Of a stretch of 64,000 nt of DNA, positions 1 to 6,157 are shown one piece after another. The first letter of the stretch is position 1; every line of letters begins with the position of its first letter. The translations under genes and the position numbers were made by a program. The notes under the pieces are model-generated. The model worked only from the letters and a program-made list of their open reading frames with translations, was not told the DNA's origin and did no database searches. The DNA is from Planococcus antarcticus DSM 14505 (lineage in GTDB: Bacteria > Bacillota > Bacilli > Bacillales_A > Planococcaceae), in the NCBI RefSeq assembly GCF_001687565.2, contig NZ_CP016534.2:1120501-1184500 (forward strand), written 5' to 3'.

Positions 1-436
1 GGAGCGGGAAGTGGTGCCGATTTGGATGACACCTGACACGTTTATTGCCGGTTATGGAGCGGCTCAGGCTGTGCCTGGTCCACTCTTTACCTTGGCCGGT
101 TATTTGGGCCAATTGATGAACGGAGGATCGGGAGTGGTGATTGCCGTAATCGCCATGTTCCTGCCGTCATTTTTGTTGATCATCGGAACCTTGCCTTTCT
201 GGAGCATCATCCGTACAAAGTCAGGGGTACAGGCAGCGCTGAAAGGCGTCAATGCAAGTGTGGTCGGAATTTTGCTTGCCGCTTTATACGATCCTGTTTT
301 CACTTCAGGAATCCGTGGACCTGTTGATTTTGCAATTGCGATAACCGCCTTTACAATGTTAGTCTATTTTAAACTGTCTCCTTGGATTGTTGTACTAGTG
401 ACGGCGGTTCTAGGTGCAGTCGCCTATGCGATGTAA
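1..436 (+). CDS. chrA: chromate transporter (ChrA family), C-terminal part
   Basis: The reading frame is open at the left window edge, so only the last ~145 residues are present. The protein is very hydrophobic, with a Pro-Gly segment (AVPGPLFTLAGYLG) and a G-rich helix followed by FLPSFLLI, as in CHR-domain chromate/sulfate antiporters of the cytoplasmic membrane. Several membrane helices are visible, including one at the extreme C terminus. kynU follows 19 bases after the stop, so the two could be co-transcribed, although chromate export and tryptophan breakdown have no obvious functional link. The family call is fairly firm. Substrate and full length (one- or two-domain CHR) cannot be judged from this fragment. 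Confidence 0.82.
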   Translation, partial: EREVVPIWMTPDTFIAGYGAAQAVPGPLFTLAGYLGQLMNGGSGVVIAVIAMFLPSFLLIIGTLPFWSIIRTKSGVQAALKGVNASVVGILLAALYDPVFTSGIRGPVDFAIAITAFTMLVYFKLSPWIVVLVTAVLGAVAYAM

Positions 437-455
437 TAGCTGAAGGAGGATGGAA

Positions 456-1709
456 ATGGTGATGAGCAAAGAGATGGATCAACAGGATCCGTTAGCGAAT
501 TTTAAGCAGGAGTTTTTTTTGGAAAAAGAAACGGTATACATGGATGGCAATTCACTTGGGTTGATGTCCAGACGGTCTGAGGCGAAATTGCAGGACCTGA
601 TGGATAGCTGGAAGACATTCGGAATTGATGGGTGGACCGAAGGAGAGAATCCCTGGTTCACCTTAGCGGAAACGATGAGTGCTCGCGTTGCACCCTTGGT
701 TGGCGCAGAAGCGCATGAAGTGATGGTGACAGGTTCGATTACATCAAATATCCATCAGATGCTGTCGACAGTGTATCAACCGACAGTCGAACGTTTTGTA
801 ATTGTCGTGGATGACTTGAACTTTCCTTCTGATATCTATGCAGTGGAGAGCCATCTCCGTCTGCGCGGACTGGATCCGGCTGAGGCGATGCGCAAAGTCG
901 GAAGCAGAGACGGCTACACGCTGGAACTAGATGATATTATCGGACAGCTAACAGACAACGTGGCAATTTTGCTATTGCCATCTGTGCTGTACCGAAGCGG
1001 CCAATTATTGCCAATCCGGGAAATCACGGAAGCAGCACATAAAAAAGGTATCCTGGTCGGCTTTGACCTGGCGCATTCAATTGGTGCCATGCCGCATAAT
1101 TTGCACGATGATGGAGTGGATTTCGCCGTCTGGTGCCATTATAAATACATGAACTCCGGACCAGGTGGGACGGGCGGACTTTATTTGCATGAGCGCCACC
1201 ATCAGTTGTTGCCTGGTAATGCCGGCTGGTTCGGCTCTGATAAAACCCGCCAATTTGATATGGATCATGAATTTTCGAAAGCACAGGGTGCAGGTGTCTA
1301 CCAGATCGGTACACCGCATATTTTCAGTATGGCTCCTTTATTGGGGAGTCTGGAGTTGTTTGAGGAAGCGGGCATTCTGGCAATCCGCCAAAAATCACTT
1401 GAGCTGACAAGCCTCTTGAGACAGCTGGTCGGACAGCAGGTTCCTGAATTGGTCGACGTTACGCCTATGCATGACGAGGCAAGAGGCGGCCATATTGCCT
1501 TTTCTCATCCTGAGGCTGCGCGGATCTGCAAAGCATTGAAGAAAGCAAAAATCGTCCCGGATTTCCGAGCGCCGAATATCATTCGGCTGGCGCCTATCGC
1601 TTTTTACACCTCGTTTGGCGATGTGGAGCAAGTGGTAGAGAAGCTGCAGAGCATCATGGAAAACGAAACCTATAAAAACTTCAGCAACGAACGAAATGTG
1701 GTGGCTTGA
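456..1709 (+). CDS. kynU: kynureninase
   Basis: PLP-dependent enzyme that hydrolyses kynurenine (or 3-hydroxykynurenine) to anthranilate (or 3-hydroxyanthranilate) and alanine. Family marks visible: the N-terminal YMDGNSLGL segment, the cofactor-binding DLAHSIGAMPH region, and the Schiff-base lysine in CHYKYMNSGPGG. At ~417 residues it is of usual size. An earlier in-frame ATG at 450 abuts the Shine-Dalgarno AAGGAGG (443-449). ATG 456 has a normal 6-base spacing and is preferred; ATG 462 is also possible. kynB starts on the base after the stop, so the two form an operon. Tryptophan 2,3-dioxygenase (kynA) is not in the window. Confidence 0.93.
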   Translation: MVMSKEMDQQDPLANFKQEFFLEKETVYMDGNSLGLMSRRSEAKLQDLMDSWKTFGIDGWTEGENPWFTLAETMSARVAPLVGAEAHEVMVTGSITSNIHQMLSTVYQPTVERFVIVVDDLNFPSDIYAVESHLRLRGLDPAEAMRKVGSRDGYTLELDDIIGQLTDNVAILLLPSVLYRSGQLLPIREITEAAHKKGILVGFDLAHSIGAMPHNLHDDGVDFAVWCHYKYMNSGPGGTGGLYLHERHHQLLPGNAGWFGSDKTRQFDMDHEFSKAQGAGVYQIGTPHIFSMAPLLGSLELFEEAGILAIRQKSLELTSLLRQLVGQQVPELVDVTPMHDEARGGHIAFSHPEAARICKALKKAKIVPDFRAPNIIRLAPIAFYTSFGDVEQVVEKLQSIMENETYKNFSNERNVVA

Positions 1710-2333
1710 GTGGGACCTAAAAAAATTATCGGTATTTCCATGGAATTGAGCGATATGACGCCAGAATGGCCGGGGGATGCGCCGTTCAGCTATGAGCTGT
1801 CTGTCACTAAGCAGCAAAGCGGTTCAGTCAATATCGGAAAACTGCAGACAAGTACTCATATTGGCACGCATGTTGACGCACCTTTTCACTATGATGAACA
1901 GGGGCTCAAGGTACATGAGCTTCCGCTGGACATCTATTTATCGAAAGCGCAGGTTATGGACGTCAGTGGCTTCGACAAAATCAGTTCATCGGACTTAGAG
2001 CCGCTTGGAGAAGGAGTCACAGCTCTATTGCTAAAAACCTTGGCCTGGAAAGATCGATACGAATTCCCTGGAAAATGGCCGGTGTTTGATGATTCGATCG
2101 CAGAATGGATGGCTGACAATAAAGTCAGGCTTCTTGGAGTCGACGTTCCATCGGTGGATCCTGAGACCAGTAAGGAATTGCCGATGCACCAGGCGATGAA
2201 CCGACACCAACGATTTATTCTAGAGGGCATTGTATTGGATGATGTGGCAGAAGGAGTATACCAGTTAGCAGCATTGCCTTTAAAGATTAAAGGCGCGGAA
2301 GGCAGTCCCGTCCGAGCAATCCTTTATACTTAA
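1710..2333 (+). CDS. kynB: kynurenine formamidase (cyclase family)
   Basis: Metal-dependent hydrolase that converts N-formylkynurenine to kynurenine and formate, the step before kynureninase. The cyclase-family metal motif is visible as STHIGTHVDAPFHY around residues 47-61, with DVPSVDPE further on. Length (207 aa) fits KynB. The GTG start lies immediately after the kynU stop and has only a weak upstream Shine-Dalgarno, so translation is probably coupled to kynU. An internal ATG at 1740 would remove ten residues and looks less likely. A tandem structured repeat begins directly after the stop and may act as the transcription end. Confidence 0.9.
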   Translation: MGPKKIIGISMELSDMTPEWPGDAPFSYELSVTKQQSGSVNIGKLQTSTHIGTHVDAPFHYDEQGLKVHELPLDIYLSKAQVMDVSGFDKISSSDLEPLGEGVTALLLKTLAWKDRYEFPGKWPVFDDSIAEWMADNKVRLLGVDVPSVDPETSKELPMHQAMNRHQRFILEGIVLDDVAEGVYQLAALPLKIKGAEGSPVRAILYT

Positions 2334-2454
2334 GAAAAGCGGAGGTGCCCAGGTAGCTCTGACGGGCATAAGACAGACCGATGAAGCGGCGTTTTTGCCG
2401 CACAGTCGGGATGACTTATGACCCGAAGAGCTGGGCACTGAAGCCGGACAAAAA
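2334..2454 (+). repeat. structured dispersed repeat, family A, copy 1
   Basis: First of two nearly identical tandem units with a 121-bp period. It folds on paper into a long hairpin: GTGCCCA with TGGGCAC, GCTCT with AGAGC, GGG-CATAAG with CTTATG-A-CCC, and an inner GCGGC-TTTTT-GCCGC stem-loop. A further copy lies inverted at about 43540-43680 and a degenerate one at about 4097-4275. It starts right after the kynB stop and contains no credible gene. Confidence 0.85.
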
Positions 2455-2560
2455 GAAAAGCGGAGGTGCCCAGGTAGCTCTGACGGGCATAAGACAGACC
2501 GATGAAGCGGCGTTTTTGCCGCACAGTCGGGATGGCTTATGACCCGAAGAGCTGGGCAAT
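2455..2560 (+). repeat. structured dispersed repeat, family A, copy 2
   Basis: Second tandem unit. It differs from copy 1 by about one base over the shared ~105 bp (GGATGG versus GGATGA before CTTATGACCC). The same nested inverted repeats are present. The near-identity indicates a recent duplication. Confidence 0.85.
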
Positions 2561-2589
2561 AAAGTTATAGCCAGTATTTTCTTGGATAC

Positions 2590-2626
2590 AAATAAAACCT
2601 TCACCGAGATTGCCGGTGAAGGTTTT
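2590..2626 (-). terminator. intrinsic terminator after the ArsC-like gene
   Basis: Perfect 12-bp inverted repeat (AAAACCTTCACC / GGTGAAGGTTTT) with a 9-base loop and a T-rich leftward side. It overlaps the stop codon of the leftward gene. Confidence 0.8.
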
Positions 2627-3068
2627 ATACGTAGTCTGCACGGAAGTAGGCTTCCATATTTTTTATATTCATTGCGATCTCATCACAAATCTCTTGGTAA
2701 AGTGCCCATTGCTCCGAACTGTCGGTGCTCCGTAGTTCCGGATTGCGAATATCCCAATGCAGCAATTTCTGGCTAGGCAAATCGGATGGAATGTCTCCAT
2801 GCTCCAAGTCTCCGTCGTGCAGAGCGATAATTAGGTCAGCTTCGCTCACTTCTTCTGGATTGTAGATGCGGGCTTCAACTGTCGGTAAATCCAATATGAT
2901 TTCTTTCATCACTTCCAGAGGCATTTCATTGGAAGAGGAATGTGAATCCTGCGTCCAGGCAGCGCTGCGAATTTCCCAATCAGGAAGCATAAGTCGATTA
3001 GCCCAAATTTCAGCCATTAAACCGCGATGCTGGTGGGAAGATAAAAAATAAACAGTATGTCTTGGCAT
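2625..3068 (-). CDS. ArsC/low-molecular-weight phosphatase-like protein lacking catalytic cysteines
   Basis: A 147-residue protein that follows the thioredoxin-coupled ArsC/LMW-PTP fold along its length: HTVYFL... at the N terminus, MAEIWANR (compare MAEGWAKK), EADLIIAL (compare NADLVVTL), the LLHWDIRNPE segment, and a C-terminal EEICDEI-like helix (here YQEICDEIAMNIK). The P-loop CTGNSCRS is replaced by SSHQHRGL. The two resolving cysteines near residues 82-89 are also missing (region IALHDGDLEHGD). It therefore should not work as an arsenate reductase or phosphatase; a binding or regulatory role is possible. The start at ATG 3068 has a GAAGGG Shine-Dalgarno; an upstream in-frame ATG (3098) has none. 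It has its own sigma-B-like promoter at 3120-3144. Confidence 0.75.
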   Translation of the reverse strand: MPRHTVYFLSSHQHRGLMAEIWANRLMLPDWEIRSAAWTQDSHSSSNEMPLEVMKEIILDLPTVEARIYNPEEVSEADLIIALHDGDLEHGDIPSDLPSQKLLHWDIRNPELRSTDSSEQWALYQEICDEIAMNIKNMEAYFRADYV

Positions 3069-3119
3069 GGGTGATCCCTTCTTCCTGTTGGTTAACATGA
3101 TTTTTACTACTAGTAATCT

Positions 3120-3144
3120 TTACCCATCCAACAGGGAAACAAAC
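3120..3144 (-). promoter_or_regulatory. candidate sigma-B promoter of the ArsC-like gene
   Basis: On the minus strand GTTTGT, 13 bases, then GGGTAA, close to the general-stress sigma-B pattern (GTTTAA N12-14 GGGWAW). It sits about 50 bases before the start codon. The neighbouring usp gene has the same architecture. Confidence 0.5.
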
Positions 3145-3191
3145 TACCAATTTTGTGATGAAATTGTGATAATTAGTCATTTTGATATTTA

Positions 3192-3238
3192 AAAATCCGA
3201 TCTGCTGGTAAAAAGCTTGTTCCAGCAGATCGGATTTT
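3192..3238 (-). terminator. intrinsic terminator after the usp gene
   Basis: Hairpin AATCCGATCTGCTGG / CCAGCAGATCGGATT with a 13-base loop and A/T tracts on both sides. It ends at the usp stop codon and could act in both directions. Confidence 0.85.
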
Positions 3239-3757
3239 TTATTTGACTACCAATATTGAACTTGAAGAGTCCTTGATCAATTTTTTGCTTACTGATCCAA
3301 CGAAGAATTTTTGTAATCCTGATTTCCCACTGTTTCCAATCACTAGAAGATCGATGTTCTGTTCTTCGATAAAAGCGGAAATCGTTTTTGCGGCGTTTCC
3401 CTCCAAGGCAAGTACAGATGCTTTGATATTATGTTTGTCGAGCTGCTGTTGGATGGAATTATGCATGTGTTTTGAGTACTCGGCTGTTGTATCATCATGA
3501 TCTTTTGGGGGTCTAAAACCCTCGTCGCCAAGTCCAGGGGGCATAAACTGAGCATAATTACTGTCGACATTTGCTGAGACAACAGGAGCTGAAGCGTTGC
3601 CAGCATCCATATATCCGACACTTTCACGGTGGTCTTCGTCAACGTAGATTACGGAAAGTTTGGTATCCGGCAATGCTTTGACAAATTCTACCGATTTTTG
3701 GAGTGCGATCCGACTACCTTCTGATCCGTCGTATGCAACTGCGATGTTTTTATACAT
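3239..3757 (-). CDS. universal stress protein, UspA family
   Basis: A 172-residue single-domain Usp with the ATP-binding signature G-2x-G-9x-G-S near the C terminus (GNSGKSGLQKFFVGSVS) and the first-strand NIAVAYDGSEGS motif. It should therefore belong to the nucleotide-binding subgroup. An insertion of about 40 residues (YMDAGNASAP... to PPKDHDD) follows the second strand. The start was moved to ATG 3757 because the GTG three codons upstream lies inside the Shine-Dalgarno (GAGGTGAGGG). A sigma-B-like promoter lies at 3792-3816, fitting a stress gene. The physiological role of individual Usp proteins is generally unclear. Confidence 0.9.
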   Translation of the reverse strand: MYKNIAVAYDGSEGSRIALQKSVEFVKALPDTKLSVIYVDEDHRESVGYMDAGNASAPVVSANVDSNYAQFMPPGLGDEGFRPPKDHDDTTAEYSKHMHNSIQQQLDKHNIKASVLALEGNAAKTISAFIEEQNIDLLVIGNSGKSGLQKFFVGSVSKKLIKDSSSSILVVK

Positions 3758-3791
3758 TTCCCTCACCTCGTCCTATTCTCTTAGTACTAAA

Positions 3792-3816
3792 TTACCCTCA
3801 AGCCTTAGAATGAAAC
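3792..3816 (-). promoter_or_regulatory. candidate sigma-B promoter of usp
   Basis: On the minus strand GTTTCA, 13 bases, GGGTAA. Both hexamers are close to the sigma-B consensus and the spacing is correct. It lies 35 bases before the start codon. Confidence 0.55.
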
Positions 3817-3856
3817 ATTGATTTTCTCTTTTGGAAGAAAGTATTTTCGAAAAATG

Positions 3857-3886
3857 TTGACAATTCAAAAAAGACTTTGGTACTCT
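3857..3886 (+). promoter_or_regulatory. promoter of the leader/ABC exporter operon
   Basis: Perfect -35 TTGACA (3857-3862), 18-base spacer, weak -10 TACTCT (3881-3886). Transcription would start about 25 bases before the leader peptide at 3917. Confidence 0.55.
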
Positions 3887-3916
3887 TGAATTAACAAATA
3901 AAAGGAAATGGAGGGT

Positions 3917-3991
3917 ATGAGGATGAAAAAGACTAAAAAGTTTAAAAACATCAATTTAATATCATTTTCAGAACCTCCTGTTTTTTTCTGA
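3917..3991 (+). CDS. 24-residue leader peptide upstream of the ABC exporter
   Basis: Short reading frame with a good Shine-Dalgarno (GGAGGG, 3910-3915). The basic N-terminal half is rich in Lys (MRMKKTKKFKN). The hydrophobic C terminus ends in SEPPVFF directly before TGA; ATG 3917 or ATG 3923 could start it. A Pro-Pro pair followed by aromatic residues at the stop is what one expects of a ribosome-arrest peptide. A weak hairpin (4016-4045) and a strong intrinsic terminator (4050-4085) follow before the exporter genes. In B. subtilis the homologous exporter genes (bmrCD) lie behind the leader peptide gene bmrB, which controls them by antibiotic-induced attenuation. No sequence similarity to BmrB is claimed; the function is inferred from position and architecture. 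Confidence 0.6.
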   Translation: MRMKKTKKFKNINLISFSEPPVFF

Positions 3992-4015
3992 ACTTATTTC
4001 GGGAATAGAAATATT

Positions 4016-4045
4016 CAGGACAGGTCTGTAAAATTGTCCTGTTTT
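4016..4045 (+). promoter_or_regulatory. first hairpin of the leader (possible attenuator component)
   Basis: CAGGACA / TGTCCTG with a 12-base loop, followed by TTTTC. It starts 24 bases after the leader peptide stop, close enough for a stalled ribosome to influence its folding. Confidence 0.45.
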
Positions 4046-4049
4046 CATG

Positions 4050-4085
4050 AGCGTGCGCCCAGAAACGAGGCGTGCGCTTTTTTTA
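4050..4085 (+). terminator. intrinsic terminator inside the exporter leader
   Basis: Stem AGCGTGCGCC / GGCGTGCGCT (10 bp with two G-T pairs), 8- to 9-base loop, then seven T. It lies between the leader peptide and the ABC genes, so readthrough would be needed to express them from the promoter at 3857. Confidence 0.75.
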
Positions 4086-4096
4086 TGCCTAAGAAA

Positions 4097-4276
4097 GGAT
4101 AGCTTTTAGTTTCTCACTTGGCGTCTGGACTCTAACGCCCAGTTTTCCGTGATGCAAACCAGCTCCAGTGGCAGCGCCTGATTGCTTGGGTAAAAAAGTA
4201 ACCCGGCCGCGTGGCAAAAAACACCACTGTGCCGGACTGTCTTCTGCTTGTCAGAGCTACTTGCGCTTTTATGGTG
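4097..4276 (+). repeat. degenerate family A repeat
   Basis: Shares with the 43540-43680 copy the blocks TCTGGACTC, GCCCAG, GGCAAAAAACA, TGCTTGTCAGAGCTAC and TTGCGCTTTT in the same order and orientation, but the outer stem arms have diverged. It fills the stretch between the leader terminator and the short frame at 4330. The apparent 72-codon frame across it is not taken as a gene. Confidence 0.6.
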
Positions 4277-4329
4277 TTTTGATCAGTTTAAGAAACTATA
4301 TAAACAAAACCAATAGGGAGATGTTGTGG

Positions 4330-4386
4330 ATGACAATACTTCATAAAGAAAAAAACGGGGTCAAGGAATCGCTAGAAGGCGATTAG
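4330..4386 (+). other. short reading frame with A AAA AAC heptamer before the exporter gene
   Basis: ATG 4330 follows GGGAG (4316-4320) at 9 bases and reads 18 codons to TAG 4384. A correctly phased A AAA AAC heptamer lies at 4350-4356. Read in the -1 frame after it, the sequence continues as a basic helix-like peptide ending RRRLAELEKRKKA with TAA at 4413-4415, four bases before the exporter ATG. The alternative ending looks more protein-like than the zero-frame one. This may be a small leader protein with a frameshift, a base missing from the A-tract (seven A at 4349-4355), or chance. Confidence 0.35.
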
Positions 4387-4418
4387 CAGAATTGGAAAAA
4401 AGAAAGAAGGCGTAAAAG

Positions 4419-6155
4419 ATGTTTGATGTGTTATGGAAATTAAAATGGTTTTTTAAAGAAAATTGGCTGCGGTACACCACAGCGATTACGCTGCTTTTTA
4501 TTGCAAATATATTAGAAATAATTCCACCTTGGCTGATCGGCATCGCTATCGATTCCATAGCGCAAGGGGAATTAACTGCAGAATTGATGTGGCAGTATAT
4601 CGCGGTTTTGGGGATATCGATGGTGCTGGCCTATTTGATCAATTTTGTTTGGCAGTATCAATTATTCGGCGGAGCATATGTCATTGAACGCCAGCTTCGC
4701 TCCAGTCTAATGGGGCATTTTCTGAAGATGACTCCGACTTTTTACGAGAAAAATCGAACTGGCGACTTGATGGCACGTGCCACCAATGATTTAAAAGCGA
4801 TTTCCGAGACAGCTGGATTTGGTATTTTGACGCTGGTGGACTCGACTTTGTACATGGCGACCATCATTGTCGCTATGGGCGTGCTAGTTTCCTGGGAGTT
4901 GACGTTCCTTGCTATGATTCCCTTGCCAATTCTGGCAATTGTGGTGCAAATGCTGGGCAAGAAAATTCATGCCCGCTATATAGAAGCACAAGAGGCGTTC
5001 GGGGATATGAACGACAGTGTGTTGGAATCGGTTGGAGGCGTTCGTGTAATTCGGGCGTATGTTCAGGAACGAGCTTCAGAGAAGCAGTTTGCTGATATGA
5101 CAGATGACGTTTATGAAAAAAATATGGCTGTAGAGCGGATTGACGCTTTGTTTGCACCTGTGACCAAAGTACTGACTTCTATAAGCTATATGGTGGGCCT
5201 TGGCTATGGTGCATTTTTGGTAGCAGAAGGAACTATGACACTGGGGGATTTGGTAGCGTTCAATGTCTATCTGGGCATGATCGTTTGGCCGATGTTTGCG
5301 ATTGGTGAACTGATCAATATTCTGCAGCGGGGAAATGCATCTTTAGATCGGGTCAATGAAACATTGGATTATCCGGAAGATGTAACCGATCCGAGTGACC
5401 CTGTAAAAACGGGTCGTCCAGAGCGAATTGGATTCAAAGACTTTAGCTTTACTTATCCACAGTCAAGCTCCATTAATCTTCAAGGCATCAATCTTTCGAT
5501 GAACAGCGGACAGACATTAGGAATTGTAGGCAAGACCGGCAGCGGAAAAACGACTTTCGTCAAGCAACTCATGAGGGAGTATCCAACCGGACAAGGATCT
5601 ATTCTGATGAATGGCATCGAATTGAAGAAATTATCAAAAGACCAATTGCGCAGTTGGATTGGCTATGTGCCGCAGGATCATGTTTTGTTTTCACGAACAA
5701 TCCGGGAAAACATTCTTTTCGGCAAATCAAATGCCAGCGAAGAAGAGTTGATCGAAGCGCTCCGCCTATCCTATTTTAAAAAAGATCTGGCATTGTTGCC
5801 AAACGGTTTGGATACGTTAGTCGGTGAAAAAGGAGTTGCCTTGTCCGGGGGGCAAAAGCAGCGAATTTCGATAGCGCGAGCACTGATTAAAAACCCTGAA
5901 ATCCTGATTCTGGATGATTCATTGTCAGCGGTCGATGCGAAAACGGAAGCTCGCATTATTGAAAATATCCAAGCAGAGCGCTCCGGCAAGACGACAATCA
6001 TCACCACGCACCGACTGTCTGCGGTAAAGCATGCTGATTGGATCGTAGTACTTGATGACGGAAAGATTATTGAAGAAGGAACTCATGATGATTTGCTGAA
6101 AACAAAAGGATGGTATAACGAACAATTCCTCCGACAGCAAATCGAGGAGGTGTAA
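4419..6155 (+). CDS. yheI: heterodimeric ABC exporter subunit with degenerate catalytic site (BmrC/YheI-like)
   Basis: Half-transporter of 578 aa: six-helix membrane domain (about 1-310) followed by an ATPase domain. Visible motifs are Walker A GKTGSGKTT, signature LSGGQKQ, and Walker B ILILDDSLSAVDAKTE, in which the usual catalytic Glu is Asp, then the switch TTHRLSA. That Asp is the mark of the non-hydrolysing site in heterodimeric exporters such as BmrCD, LmrCD and TM287/288. The partner at 6158 has the reciprocal change in its signature. Such pairs export structurally varied drugs from the membrane. It is probably controlled by the leader at 3857-4085. The gene is followed by its partner after two bases. 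Confidence 0.9.
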   Translation: MFDVLWKLKWFFKENWLRYTTAITLLFIANILEIIPPWLIGIAIDSIAQGELTAELMWQYIAVLGISMVLAYLINFVWQYQLFGGAYVIERQLRSSLMGHFLKMTPTFYEKNRTGDLMARATNDLKAISETAGFGILTLVDSTLYMATIIVAMGVLVSWELTFLAMIPLPILAIVVQMLGKKIHARYIEAQEAFGDMNDSVLESVGGVRVIRAYVQERASEKQFADMTDDVYEKNMAVERIDALFAPVTKVLTSISYMVGLGYGAFLVAEGTMTLGDLVAFNVYLGMIVWPMFAIGELINILQRGNASLDRVNETLDYPEDVTDPSDPVKTGRPERIGFKDFSFTYPQSSSINLQGINLSMNSGQTLGIVGKTGSGKTTFVKQLMREYPTGQGSILMNGIELKKLSKDQLRSWIGYVPQDHVLFSRTIRENILFGKSNASEEELIEALRLSYFKKDLALLPNGLDTLVGEKGVALSGGQKQRISIARALIKNPEILILDDSLSAVDAKTEARIIENIQAERSGKTTIITTHRLSAVKHADWIVVLDDGKIIEEGTHDDLLKTKGWYNEQFLRQQIEEV

Positions 6156-6157
6156 AC

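Noticed and set aside
4168..4386. 72-codon frame upstream of the exporter
   Set aside because: Its first two thirds are family A repeat sequence and the start has no ribosome binding site; only the end (from 4330) is kept as a possible small frame.
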